DNA of 64,000 bases from Talinum fruticosum (GCA_021018815.1 JAITYX010000062.1:2137501-2201500); one strand, 5' to 3'. Positions 21,732 through 34,283 are shown, counted from the stretch's first letter. Notes: generated from the sequence alone by a model not told the origin. Made by a program: numbers and translations.

Positions 21732-22569
21732 CTAGTGGTTGCTTCGGCCGCGACCTCGGCCTCGCTGGTGGCGTCCGCGGTAGTTGCCACGAAAGGGGCG
21801 CGGCTGGGACTTATGGTGAGAAGGTTTAGGCGCGGCATCCGAGGTAGATTGGTGATGAAGAGTAGCCGGTGATATAGAGAGGAGGGCGCCACCGGTTAGA
21901 TTAGCCGTGGCAGAAATTTTCTTGGCCTTGCGGGTTTCTTCTAAAATAAGCCGGGAATGTGCTTTATAGAAGGTAGGAAGAGGAGAAGTTTGTTGGAGAA
22001 TAGTAGCAATACTATCGTAACTTTTATTCAATCCCGCAATAAGTTGGAGAACGAGTCTTTGTTGTGAGACTGGAACATCAACATTAGAAAGTTGATCAGC
22101 AATCATTTTAAGTTCTTGACGAGTAAGAGGAAATATTGGGAAAGTTATCGAGATGAATTTGATCGAATTGATTTTCCAAATAAAGAGCCCGGGAGGATTT
22201 GTTGTCTTGAAAAATACGGCTAGACGCTCCCAATTGTGATGAGCGAGTAGCATTAGGTTCAATAATGGTTGTGAGAAGATCATTAGAGATTGTACCATAA
22301 ATCCATTGAAGGACAATGGCATCAAGACGAGACCAAAGGTTGGGATCGACAATGTCGATATCATTTGTTTCAGAATTTGGGGAGGAAGGTAAAGGATCGG
22401 TAGTGATGGTAGGAGGGATGATATGGTCAAGAACTTGATAAACTCGGCAATGGATTTTGAAAAGTTCAGCCCAAGAAGAGTATTGCACCTTTTCAATTTC
22501 GAGAGTAATCGAGATGAAGTTTTTGATGTTATTAACTGCAAGTGCCGGATGAAAAGTTGAAGGAGCCAT
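21732..22569 (-). pseudogene. Copia gag region
   Basis: The start at 22569 (MAPSTFHPALAVNNIKNFIS) leads into a UBN2/gag-like domain (SWAELFKIHCRVYQVLDHII, DPNLWSRLDAIVLQWIYGTI). After a frameshift near 22110 it continues as QELKMIADQLSNVDVPVSQQ, VLQLIAGLNKSYDSI and a basic RGNYRGRHQRGRGRGR tail. The zinc knuckle is not visible. Capsid-type protein of the element, not functional. Confidence 0.8.
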
Positions 22570-22641
22570 TGATAGGTTAAGGGCAAAGGTACCGAATACA
22601 ATAATAAAATTATTTACATAATTTTATCTAATAGGAGTGAC

Positions 22642-22652
22642 TATGTGCTCCT
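22642..22652. repeat. 11-bp direct repeat, right copy (TATGTGCTCCT)
   Basis: Exact match to 16527-16537; marks the other side of the Copia insertion. Confidence 0.75.
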
Positions 22653-22733
22653 AAGAAGATGACATAAGCATTGGCATGTGCAAAAGTTGAAAGTTGAAGC
22701 CAATAGCTAGTTGATTACAATCATCTCATACTT

Positions 22734-24024
22734 CTAACTCCAATTCAAACTTTTAGATTTTCTAATTTTCACACTTGGGATAATCTTACGCAAAATCCTG
22801 AAGCGCTTCTCCACCATACAGTGAGCTAACTCGAAATATTGGAGGCCTGCAAGTTGTGCGAGATGTCGATCCAACCATCCATTAGACACTTTACAGTTCG
22901 ACACTCTGAGCTCTCTTAGATTCTGACACGAGTCGATGTCCGCATAATCTAACTTACAGCAAGTAATTGACAGAATTTGAAGCGAAATCCCAAACTCCTT
23001 AAGATGTCGCAACACATTTTTGCAGTAATAGATTCCCAATTCTTTGAGATGTGTGATCTGTGCTTTTTGACGCGTAAACCACTCATTTCCTGCCTTCCAA
23101 CGATGCAACTCCAAACGAGTCAAGCTCTGACAAGAGGCTGCCAAGACGGGCTTAGCAGAGTAACCACTTGAGTCATGATGACTAAGTGAAACAATACTTG
23201 GGGCGTCAATGTTAAGAACCAAATTCAAGCTGCTGTGAACAACTTTTAGCTTAGGAAGCCCGGAAATTTCAAGTGACCTGGAACCGTGACAGTTAGAGAG
23301 GCAAAGCTTCTCAATAGCAGGACAACCAGCAACTACACTGTTCAGAATTCCCTGCCTCAGTAGGACTGAATTAAAATCCAGCTCCACCAATGCGGGAAGT
23401 TTGATTTCATCCAAGTTTGTTATCGAAAAACACCAATTAGATAAACTTAACTTGGTGACATCCAGTTTGGAAACATCCAGTTTGGTGTTTCTCCGACTAG
23501 CTCAAGTTCTATCATGTTGATAACGGAATTGTCTCGAGCGTAAGAAGCAAGGCCACTCTGAATGAAGGTGTGATTTGTGTCTGGTACATAAAGGTGGAGC
23601 TTTTGGATCCTGGTTATTCGCTTTGCGATTGAGAAATTCACGAGTTGATAATAATGTTTGGCATCATCCTGCTCGGGGTCCAGGAATGCCAGTACCAGCG
23701 CTTGTACCAACCCTTCCGAAAGGTATATTCTCCGAAACTAAGAAATGGGAAGCTTAAATACTCGTCCCTCCAAGTGGTTGACAAAGCACTCAATCGAACA
23801 GCGTCTATGGTGGAGAGGAAAGAGAGAAGGTGTTGCCTTAGGTCTGCCGGCAGTTCTGATATTCTATCTTGAGAACTCATCTTTGCTCCTTTTGGTTTCG
23901 TCATAGACATGCCTAATGCAAATTGAACAAGAAAGTGAATGAAAAAAATATTAAAAACATAGAAGAAAAACAAGAAAAATTGTATAATGTAAATTGAGTT
24001 AATTTCTACAGCTGAACGTACCAT
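22734..24024 (-). pseudogene. F-box/LRR gene paralogue with two frameshifts
   Basis: Three overlapping minus-strand frames together match the intact gene at 9775-11094. 23638-24024 has the F-box (SSQDRISELPADLRQHLLSF, then LSTTWRDEYLSFPFLSFGEY). 23447-23710 has the middle part (SIAKRITRIQKLHLYVPDT). 22734-23414 has the LRR and C-terminal part (LPALVELDF, SCQNLRELRVSNCKVS, RHLAQLAGLQYFELAHCMVE). Frameshifts lie near 23705 and near 23450; the second sits beside a 15-bp tandem duplication of CCAAACTGGATGTTT. No plausible introns explain them. The likely original start is Met39 (23910), preceded, as in the paralogue, by an open hydrophobic stretch. Confidence 0.82.
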
Positions 24025-24861
24025 TGATCATGAAAACTAAAAATACAAGGCCATTGAAAAATAAAAGAGAGAAACATTTTAATCACCATGCACCACAATA
24101 GACTCTAAATCTAAATCCAAATCCAATATCGATAAAGCTAGGGTTTTGGGGGTTTGATATAGTAATCTTAGACTGCTTCAGTTACACCCTAAATTTTAAA
24201 AATCATTAATACCTATTATTCTATAAGAAATAGAAGAAGAGGTATTTTGCTTTACTCCATTATCATCCAGGCTTGAAATAATCCCTTTTCAATTATCCAA
24301 AAAATTGTAAAACTTTTTTTGAAAGGTCTCACCTTTAACTCAAAAATGAATGAAAAACAAGGAGCAATCGAGAAAGATCATGTATAAATTGAGTTTAACT
24401 TTAAACTCGAATACAAATGAGTTATTGCATGCTAAAAATTACAAGTATAATGGCCATTAAAAGTAAGATTTTTTATTAAAAAATATTTTACTCACTGTGC
24501 ACCAAGTTAGAGGACGCTATTCTGAGAGGAGGTAGATTACAGTGGAGGAAGATTACGTAGACAATAGAAGGATGGCTTTTTATGATAGACAATACAAGAT
24601 TTCTTGCTTAAATTTAAATAAATATATTATAAAGTTTTAAATTATTAAATTTTTAATAATTACATTTAGTTATAAATTACAAAGTTTAGTATTGGTTAGT
24701 TACGTGAGTGAGAACAAAATAATATCCTAATCGGCTCAACCTATCCATAAAGATTATCATATATATACGTAATTTTATAATTATCAAAAATTATGTGTAA
24801 AAAGATCATTTTATATAAGTTATCTATACACTATATAATGCCAATCTTTTTAAAAAGATGA
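24025..24861. other. Upstream region of the F-box pseudogene with a diverged duplication
   Basis: No gene seen. Blocks at 23935-24120 and 24340-24515 share motif order (AATGAATGAAAAA, TGTAxAAATTGAGTT, GGCCATT, CACxxTGCACCA), which suggests that the 5' flank was duplicated. Confidence 0.5.
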
Positions 24862-24985
24862 TATGGCGGTCTGAGAGTGAATTTAGGAGTTTTGTTCAAT
24901 AAAAAATAATAATTTATCATTGAAAAAAATAGGTTTCCACTCATATATGGACTCTTTTACTCCATGCCAAAATAAATATAAATAT

Positions 24986-25026
<41 letters not shown>

Positions 25027-25185
25027 TATAATTTTTCAGAAAAATTAAACAAAATTAAAAATCTATACACTATATAATGTCAATCTATACACTGAATTTA
25101 AAAGTTTCGTCCAATAAAAAAATAATTTTATTATTGAAAAAAATAGGTTTCCACTCATATATGGACTCTTTTTACTCCATGCAAA

Positions 25186-25242
<57 letters not shown>

Positions 25243-25275
25243 TTTTCAGAAAAATTAAACAAAATTAAAAATACT
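24862..25275. repeat. Tandem duplication of about 205 bp with (TAA)n
   Basis: AAAAAAATAGGTTTCCACTC, ATATATGGACTCTTT and CAGAAAAATTAAACAAAATT occur twice about 205 bp apart. Each copy contains a TAA microsatellite (24986-25022 and 25186-25242). Confidence 0.85.
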
Positions 25276-25970
25276 AAAATAAAAACATAATCTTAAATAA
25301 ATAATAAAATGCATTAAATAAGTACCAAAATAAATAATTAAATTACCAAAATATTAAAACTATTTTCTGGACCTAATAACATAAAACCTAAAATAAAAAT
25401 AAAAAACCTAAATTTATAAATTTATTGAATTAAAAACATGATTTAACCTAAATTAGTAAATAAGTCTGAAAAATCATCAAATCAGCTATATATTATAAAA
25501 TTATCTAATCTTAATATAAAAATTAAATAATAATTAATCATCCTAATTAATTCATAAAAATATAAAACAGAAAATAAATAAAAACAAAACTAAGTAGAAA
25601 ATTAATAAATAACAAATATACAAAATTATATAATAAATTAAATCAAAAATCTAAAAATATAAAAGTAACCTAAAGCCCAAAAGTATTTTTTTATAGTTTT
25701 CTCGAAAAATTAAACAGAATTAAAAATAATAAAATAAAAATATAATCTTAAACAGAAAGTAAAACAAATAATAAATTGCACTAAATAAATGAGAAAATAA
25801 ATGATTAAATACCAAAATATTAAAATTACATTTTAGACCTGAATATATCCTAAACACTTAAAATCAAAATGAAAAAACTAAATTTATAAATTTATTAAAT
25901 TAAAGACATGCTTTAACCTAAATTAGAAACAAATCTAAAAAATTATCAAATCAGTTATAAAAACTAAGAA
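25240..25970. repeat. Tandem duplication of about 450 bp
   Basis: 25245-25500 and 25700-25965 are diverged copies; shared stretches include TACCAAAATATTAAAA, CTAAATTTATAAATTTATT and AAATCAG followed by TATA. No coding capacity. Confidence 0.75.
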
Positions 25971-28829
25971 AATTAATACTAACAAATTAAAAAGACTCTA
26001 ACTAAACCCTATAATAATATAAAAATAAAATTAACTGAAGAATACTAATTTTATTCTAACTTCTAACAAATTGCCTTAAAAATAACAAAAATGAACAAAA
26101 AAGTAATTTGAAAATTAAAATATATTAAGACATAAAATAAAATTAATATATATAGTTATGTATTTATTTATTTAGGGTTTAGATTGTATATTATCTCTCA
26201 TTTATTTTTATGTATATTGATATGCAATATTATTTTGGGCCTGAAATATTAATTTTGTCTAACATTATTAATTTTTCATTGTTGATGGTGTTTTTTGACT
26301 TGGTGCCATAAAATTGCATTAGTTCAAAATATTTATTATAAGAATTTTTAAAATTAAAATCAACGTGAACATGTTATAAAAATAATATTTAAATATTTAA
26401 CTCCGAGGAAGCAATTTGGTTATTACATTCATCCTATGTACGGAATGATTTAATAAACTTTAAGAAATCATAAATTAATATAATAAAAATATAACAACTA
26501 CATATATAGTTGATTTTAATAATTAAAAATGCCTACAAGATAGAAAGTTAGGAATTATATTGCTTTAGTTCGTAATTTGTGGACTTTAAGTTCGTAATTT
26601 GTGTTATGTTTAAAGGATTATAAACTTAATATATCAACTTCGTTAAGCCCATATGACTTCGAATAAATTCATTTGTCTCAAAATTTCTGCACAACATACG
26701 GATTATTTTTTTTGTTACAAATACAGTTTATTTTAGTTTCTTCCTAACATGTCTATGTGTGACTTATTATTGACAAACATATTTGAATTATATCTTTTAA
26801 TATTGTAAGTTTTCTAAATTATTAAAAGATGAGTATTTGTCATCAAACCTCTCCGCCATCTTAAAATAGAACTTCATGTTACTCTTATTGTGTTAATTAA
26901 TTGAGAGGAAGAGTTGTGTCTCGAGGGAAGCAATTGGTTAATCGAATAAAACATGTATTTATAAAATCTCAATTGTATCAATATTTTTGCCCCATTGATT
27001 CACTACTAAAATCATGATAAACTTTCAATATAAATACAAAACACGGATGATTTTATTATCCTACGCTGCGAATTGACCTATCATACCTTTTACTATGATA
27101 CAAATTACATATTATTGTTAAATATATTTGGATCACTTCTATCATATAATATTTTTCACTATTAATCTTAATATAAATAGTCGTTATATGTTTAATTATC
27201 TTTGTGTGCGAGAGGTAGGTAAGAATGGATAAATCAATATATTCATTTTATAATTTAAAAATAATGAGATCTCATCATGGGTATATGTATACATTTTAAG
27301 AGTTCATGTAATATTTAAGTCAATGATGTTTTTGTAGGTTAGTTGCATATAAATATTTATCTAGGCGTCTATTAAGTTAAATTAGTATTGATTTTGTAGA
27401 GAGTTATGAGTTATAAGTTTGATATTCTTTTATTGATTTGATGTACTTTGTATTGTAATATTAATTTGTGACATAATGATATTTATTGTCATCTATAGGT
27501 CATTTAACTCAGTATCTACCAATCATATATTATTCCTTTTCTTACTAATATTTACCTTTTGATACCCAAACATATTTTCACACTATTTTTATAAGCTGTA
27601 TGAATTAGGATTATTTAAATTGTTTGATTCTTAAAGAGACCTGCCTTATTAATATTCCAAATCACGAGTGTAATCTTAAAACCTTGATGATATTTTTTAA
27701 CATTCTTTTTTATTTATTATTTTAGTTTATTTATTTATTCTTTTGAAATTTAGAATGATTAGAAGATGAATGTGTCTTGGGCTCTAATGATTTTTATGTG
27801 TTGGGTTCGATAACTTTGATGAGTCATGAAAGCGTTTTCGCTATGAGGGGGATAACATATAGAAGAATGTTGTTAAAAGTGACACCATTCAATAAAATCA
27901 AATGATCGAGAAAAGAAACTCACAAGTACAACATTGCTCCATAATTCAATAATTTTTAAGTTATGAATTTTACAACGATACTCCATGCATAACTCGGATC
28001 CAAACTAGTAAGTTATAATATTATTATAATATTCAATCATATCATTTTTTCAATGTAATATGTGATAATATATAATTTTACGTCAAGAAAAACACTTAAA
28101 GGTGTTTTGTAGCAAGATGTATATCCTCTTGCTATATAGACACCACAAATTAATTAATATTTTTTCAAAGATAGCGACAAAATAACATTGGAAAAAATTT
28201 GTGCTAAGTTTTCTCCGTCAAATTTGTTGGAACTTTTCTGCGAATTAATGAATGAAATATTTGAAAAGTTTTTTTTTTGAAAGGTGAAAAGTTTTTATTT
28301 TATCGTATAGGAAGATGTTTATCTTGTATGAAATACTTTTATTCGTTGACTAGAATTAATCTAGTATTTGCACCAAAAGGAAAAAGAGTTCTAGTATTAT
28401 AAGGAATGTTATTATTCTTGGAATTTTATTTGAAATAGGAGAACTATTCAATTTTTTTAAAATAATAGGAGTATTTAATCAAATTATGACATTATAAAAT
28501 TCTTTTTCCAAGCGATGTGTAATTTAAGTGAATTTTTAATAAAATATGCACGTTAAATCTAAATAAACTATAAAACTTTAAGACTTATGCGTCCTATGAA
28601 ATAGTAGTCTTTCTAAGAGTACAAATATGTAATGGATGAAAATTTTCAATGAGTTACTTCATAGTTTGATAAGATATTAAACAATCATTTTTACCGGAAT
28701 AATATCATATCTTGTAAATACCCTGGATCATAAAAAGATTTTAAGGGTAAGCTCAAGATAAATATATTTTTCTTTATCTTTATACAACTTATATATAAAT
28801 ATAAATACGCGGAAAATTATATTTATACC
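25971..28829. other. Very AT-rich intergenic DNA
   Basis: Nearly 2.9 kb show no frame of note, no RNA gene and no recognisable element. I see nothing in it beyond base composition. Confidence 0.5.
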
Positions 28830-28880
28830 AATAAAATATACATCAAAAGTATACCAATAAAATATACATCAAAAGTATAC
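28830..28880. repeat. Short tandem duplication
   Basis: ACCAATAAAATATACATCAA followed by AAGTAT is present twice in direct succession (period about 26 bp). Confidence 0.85.
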
Positions 28881-28919
28881 CTGTCAATTTATAATCCGTT
28901 GATTGTGATACATCATATA

Positions 28920-29657
28920 CATGTCAATTTGGTATATTATGACGATACAACAAGAACTAAATTTTAATATAAAAACTAGTGAATGCGAGTATATTGGTTG
29001 CCGCAAAATGGCAACCATCATAAGTCACAATCTTAGTCATATATCTATAGTAAGAAAATCAGATTGGACCGGCCGGTTCAACCAGTCGAATCGAGAACCG
29101 GCCAATTCACCAGTCAAGTTATTCTCAAAAACCATTCTAAGTAATGAATCGGGAAAACCCGATCTAACCTGACCGACCCGAAAACGCGAGCAATTCGGAA
29201 GACTCGCGGTCGGACCAGGATTTTCGCGAAGCTTAACTTCCTTTTTTTCGTTTCCTTGGGAGCTTCGGTAGCCAAAGTCGTTCTTCTCGCCGACGTGTCT
29301 TAACATTAATGTGGGGAGGTTGAGATGGAGCAAAAGATAAGGAGAAAGAAAGGAGGAGGGGACACGGCCGAGAAGGCAAGAGAAAAGGGGAAAGGGCGAA
29401 CGGATCAAAGAGGAAGGAGCAAAAGGTGAGAGCGAGGAGAGAGAAAGGGGAGGGGAGCCGCTAAGAAGTAGCAAACCAAGAGGGACTGAGAAGGAGCAAG
29501 AGAGAAAAGGGGATGTGGTGAATAGAGAGAGGAAGCGGAAGAAGTTGAGCGAGAGAGAGAAAGGGGAAGGGGAGCAACTAAGAGGAATTGAAGTAAGGTT
29601 TATGATTTGTTTAGGGTTTGTTTAAGTTATTTGAAGGCCTCGAGAAGATGAGATATG
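28920..29657. other. CCGG/GGTT-rich stretch, possible decayed element
   Basis: 29060-29215 has GACCGGCCGGTTCAACCAG and GAGAACCGGCC-type motifs; weaker GGGTCAACCAG/TTGACCC motifs recur at 30580-30680 beyond the hAT element. The two may be arms of one older element split by it. The AG-rich DNA at 29340-29580 gives a minus-strand Ser/Leu/Pro-rich 145-residue frame that I do not accept as a gene. Confidence 0.35.
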
Positions 29658-30301
29658 TAGGGGTGAGCGGTTCCAAGTACCATGGTTCAAAAGTGGGAAT
29701 CTAAATCGACCATATTTGGCCAGGCCCCGAATTTTAGAAACTTGAAACGAAACTTGTTTGACCGATTCCTAAATTTTAGGAACTCGAACCTCGGGGTCCG
29801 GTTCCGGTTCCAAAGTAACTCTGTCCATACTATTATATTTATGGGAAAAAAAAACTTTAAGACCTTAAAAATTATATATTCTTGGATTAGTTACATTTTA
29901 AGCATCAATAAATACCAAATTAATTTTCCACAAGAAGAGTTACAAAAGAACTTAAAAATCATGGGCAAAAGGAAACAAGAAGCAAAACATTGATTTCTAC
30001 TTCTATTTGAATTTAAAGAGTAAATATTACGAACCACAAACTAATTGAACCTAAAATTACACTGGCCTCATATTCACAAGCTGAAAATTGAAAATCTTGA
30101 AAAAATTATATATCTTAATGGTCTAAAGTTCCGGTTCTAGGGTTTGATTTTTGGAATCGAAGCGGAATATGTTTGACGGGTTCCTAAATTTTAGGAACCT
30201 TACCGCAAACCGTTTGACCGATTCCGATTCCGGTTCCAAAACCTTACCCATTTGACCGTTTCCGACGGTTCCGAGGTACCCATCAATCGTGCTTGCCCCT
30301 A
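29658..30301. mobile_element. hAT-type nonautonomous element (644 bp)
   Basis: The ends are TAGGGGTGAGC and GCTTGCCCCTA, an 11-bp inverted repeat with one mismatch, typical of hAT elements. The flanks are GAGATATG (29650-29657) and GAGATATA (30302-30309), an 8-bp duplication with one difference. Inside, both arms carry inverted GTTCCGGTTCC and CTAAATTTTAGGAAC motifs. A 103-residue frame (29682-29993) has no recognisable domain and overlaps the arm repeats. Confidence 0.85.
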
Positions 30302-30888
30302 GAGATATATATATGGGCTTAAAATTTTGGGTAGAAAAAGATTAAATGGGTTTTATTTTTTCTTTTGTAATTTTGTATATCATTCTATTTTTTTCCTTTT
30401 CCAAACTTTTTACTTTGACAAATAAATAATCTATATCTCTATTTGATTAAAGTTTTGCATATTATTTTTCTCAAATTATAATTTTTTATAATTAGATATT
30501 ATAAAATAATTAGAGACTATATAAAATATATATAAAAAATTTTGGAGCATAATGGGTCATGACGGCCTAATCCGATTTAACGGAAAATCGGGTCAACCAG
30601 TCTAACTCCGCTCTAACTCTGTCCAACGAGGTTGACCCATTGGCCCACTTTCTTGACCCGATTGATCATCGGGTCGCGATCGAGTCGGTTCTCTTAACAT
30701 AGCCATACATGTAACAATATTAAATCTCTATCATTAATTTTTGTAAAATTTAAAATTGATTTTGATAAATGTGTGTAATTTTGATAAATTAAGAAAAAGA
30801 TAATAGTTTGTGATGGTTTTTGGCTATTAATGTTTCTCATAGGCAAGCTAAAAAAAAACCTAAAACGTGAAAGGAAAAAAATAATAGA

Positions 30889-31530
30889 GGTCTTGTTTGG
30901 CAACGAGTTGTTAGCTATTAGTCGTTAGCTTGTTTGTATGAGTTGTTTGTTGTTAAGCTGTTTGAATTAGTTGTTTACGTTAGTCTGTTTGAATTAACTT
31001 GTTTCTTGAAAAAGTGTTTGGTAATCTTAGCTGTTTGAGGAAAAAATGTTTGGTGAAATTTCATTTGTACCCTTACGTTGTTGTCTTTTAAATAAATATA
31101 TATATTTTTTATTGATTATTTTTTTTTCAAATATAATTATATTATGTTATGTAAACAAATTATCTTCATTTATAAAACTTTATTTTCTTACTATTTTTAC
31201 AAAATTTATATTCATTTTCTACCTAATATATTATTTATTATATTCAATTCAAACAAAAAATAGTAGTAGTAGTAGTAGTACTAATAAATAAGGGTTGGTG
31301 GCGTATGTTATAATTTCTCCAAACTTTTGGGCAAATATGTTATTTTTTCAAATACATCTTCTCAAAAAGTTAATGGGAAGAGTTGTTTGATAAAGAGTTA
31401 TTTGAGGCCAAACAACTCTTTCAAACATTTGTTAACTAAACACTACTTTAACTTGTTTTGATCAAGTCAAAGCAGGTAAATCCCCTAAATATCTCTTTTT
31501 TTCAAACAGTTGTTACAACCAAACAGGGTC
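30889..31530. mobile_element. MITE-type element, PIF/Harbinger-like (642 bp)
   Basis: The ends are GGTCTTGTTTGG and CCAAACAGGGTC (10 of 12 matching as an inverted repeat), with AGA on both sides as a 3-bp duplication. The arms contain GTTGTT/AACAACT motifs. The interior is AT-rich with an AGT microsatellite (31261-31280) and no credible gene. Ends and duplication are like those of the MITE at 12455, so the two may be of one superfamily. Confidence 0.65.
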
Positions 31531-32720
31531 AGAGATTCTGAAATCAAAAGTTCCCAAAACATGAAAAATCACTATCGCGCATGATTCAAGAGTTATTGAA
31601 GCAAGGAAAAGCATAGCAAAGAGTTGAGGAGATAAGTGGGTACAAGAAAACCAAAAGCGAAATTCACCAAACCCTAATCCAATTCCCAGAGTAGACATAT
31701 CAAGGAAAAATTACGAGCACATAGAATTAGTAGATAGATCGACACCACAGACAGATCAGAACACCAAAATCCTAATCTTATCCACCCTTTCCCAAACACA
31801 TAAGTCCATAACCTGAGCCTCCATTGTTTCCGGCGGCTCCTTAGCTCTCTCTGGTCTTTATTTTTCAGTAATGCAACAATTCCGGTCTTTATTTAGGGAG
31901 ATTTTTATCTGATTCTTAGATATACTTTGCGACGTCCCATGTCTTTATTTTCCGACGACAACCTTCCGTTTGTACCTCCATATTTACCGGCAACAATGTT
32001 TCATTTACTCCATATAGAAAACCACGCTGAAGCTCTCCATATTTAGGGGTGAGAAGTTTTTAATTTTCCTAGGAGAAATGCTTAACCCGGAACTTATTAT
32101 TCCTCCCTCATTTTCCGGGGAGCCACCGACAATTATGGAGGCTCGGGTTAGGGTTGGAGCAGGGGAGACTGAAGAAATGGAGAGGCTGCTGGTTGGGAAA
32201 AACACTTAAGGGGTCGATCGGAAAAATTGGAAAAGGGGAGGGACCGGAAAAAATGATTTGGGGAGGGGGGCCTCTCTAGTTCGACTATATTGTTTTTTCA
32301 GTCTTCCTCTTTGATTGTGTTTTTTATTTTGTTTCTTTCTTCCTTTTTATGAATAAATGGATCCAAAGAACACTTAACAAAAATATTTTCTAATAATTTA
32401 TTTATAAATTGTAAATTTTTAAAATATAATTTTAATTTTAATTTTATTTTAACTAAATTCATAGTTCAGATTAAATCATGCCAAGTGTATGATCCACATT
32501 AAAAATATTATCATAGTTATCGTTGTTGTCGTTTTGTGTCAACTACATCACCTGTGGGAAAGCTAATTATAATAAATTCAAAACAAAAATGTACATGTTA
32601 TCAATTTAGAAATTTAGGAAAAGGATGTGTTGTTGATTATGTTCTACAACTAGAAGAGCGGGATCTTAAACCAACATGAACATTGAAAGGGGTTTTCAAA
32701 CAAGAATAGTTTACAACTAC
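31531..32720. other. Intergenic DNA without assigned features
   Basis: Short minus-strand frames near 31513-31698 and 32005-32205 lack recognisable domains. The 31790-32290 stretch is richer in GC and could be a decayed exon or element, but I cannot identify it. Confidence 0.4.
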
Positions 32721-32728
32721 ATCATGAT

Positions 32729-34283
32729 TAGACTTGGGTAGTGGGCAGGGCCCCAATGGATAGTTAAGGCGGGGTTAAAACAAAGAGTGTCAAAGCTCAT
32801 TTATTAATAAAGAGGGTCGGGTCCTAAAGGGCCACCTAAAAGAAGGGTCATTCGCGGGTCGTACCCTAAAGACCCATCTCCTCTTGTCTCTCAACCCCCA
32901 CTCAGTCTCTCTCCTCCCCCATCTGCTCTTGGTCTCCTTCCTCGGTCCCTGGCTACCGCGATTCGCCGAGTTGTCTTCTCTCTCTCTACTTTCTCCTCCT
33001 TCTCTTGCTCCTTTTCTGTTGCTTTATTCACAAAATCAGTCTCATTCTTTAAGTTTCCATCTCAATCGCCTTCCGAGCCGTCCGTCGAAACCCTAATTTT
33101 GGTTTGTTTGAATTGCCATGGCTGGAATTGGCTGAGCAATTCATTGGATTTTTTGACGTGAAGGATCGAGCCTTTTTCTTAGATACGTTCTTCATTAAAT
33201 CAATTTTTAGCGTTGAAAAATTTAAACTCTTGGGTTTTTCTAGGGTTTATACCCTCTTATACTTGTCGGAATGATCTGGATATGATCTGGTTCAAAATTG
33301 AACTTTGCACCCCATGACAACAAATTTCATGCTCATATCAACAAATTTGATTTAGATCCATGGATTTCCACTTTCTTCTTGAATCAAATTGGGTGAATTA
33401 CTTCTGATCTCCCATCGGTTTTCTGCCTTTAAACATACTGAATGTAGGCCCAAATCGAGTCTGAGTCAGGTCTATTGAATCGGGTCCACCTCCCATGAAC
33501 CACGGGCTCGAACCCAAATCTTGGAATCTCACAAATCCCACTTCACTACTCTCTTCCTTCACACACAGTTGTGGCATGAATTTCCAGCATCAGGGTACCA
33601 ATTCAACAACCTCTGCCGAAAATTGATTAGAGATGTACTATTTGGCCACTTTTGTGAAAGGAGAAATTTTGCGATGATTTTTGATTGATTGAAGCCAAAT
33701 TTATGTGATATCATACAAAAACACACTCTTTCACTCTCTTGTTTGGGATATATGGGAAAAAGATCATTATAGAGTTCCTGCTAGTTGTGGATGATTGTAT
33801 GTTATACATAAAGAAAGAAAAATGTTTAATGAGGGGTGTAAATTTTTCTTTTTTTCCCAAAATTATTTTAGATGCTAATATCATCAGTGATCGTGTGTTC
33901 AGTGGATTGTTTCCGAGGCATATTATTCTCATAATCCAAGTAAAAGTCATTAATTTGTCATCTTTATAGAAGTATCAATATGCTAAGAACATCAAACTTT
34001 TCTGAAAATTAGGCGTTTCTTTCTTTGTCAGTAAGCTTCTATGCCGCTGATCTTTGTTGTTTATCGTTGAGAGAATGTCATAGAGCGCATTAGTAGTTTG
34101 CTTTAAATTGTATGTAGCGGTTAGAACTTCTAAGTCATGCATTGCTGTAGCAATCATGGGCCGAGTCAGGGTCAGCTGGCCCATGACCCGCCCCAACCCA
34201 TTAATTTTTCTTGACCCGACCCGACCCTTTATAGTAATGGGTCGACCTTGGCCTGGCTCGATTCTGCCCATTGCCCAGCTCTA
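32729..34283. mobile_element. hAT-type nonautonomous element (1555 bp)
   Basis: The left end is TAGACTTGGGTAGTGGGCAG and the right end, on the other strand, is TAGAGCTGGGCAATGGGCAG: a 20-bp inverted repeat with four mismatches. ATCATGAT flanks both sides exactly (32721-32728 and 34284-34291), the 8-bp duplication of hAT transposases. No transposase is seen. Both subterminal arms are rich in GGGTCGGGTC-type sequence. A CT-rich 70-residue frame (32884-33096) may be captured 5' UTR-like DNA. Confidence 0.9.

Larger units (their letters stand above)
16538..22641 (-). mobile_element. Degenerate Ty1/Copia retrotransposon with a poly(A)-like end
   Basis: The minus strand carries gag, protease, integrase, reverse transcriptase and RNase H remnants in the Copia order. 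A 3' LTR-like segment occupies about 16572-16745; its start (TATTAGATAAAATT...) recurs as only about 45 bp at 22594-22635, so the 5' LTR is almost entirely missing. The 3' end terminates in about 18 T on the plus strand (16551-16570), that is a poly(A) tail on the element's sense strand. A TATA-like TATAAATATA lies in the 3' LTR near 16628-16640. The 11-bp flanking repeat plus poly(A) resemble LINE-mediated insertion. A 1465-bp solo LTR interrupts the integrase. Confidence 0.8.

Noticed and set aside
29037..29474. 145-residue minus-strand protein
   Set aside because: Low-complexity AG-rich DNA; no start context, domain or conservation visible.
31046..31291. 81-residue Phe/Ile-rich protein with a Ser run
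   Set aside because: AT-rich DNA in a MITE with an AGT microsatellite; no support as a gene.
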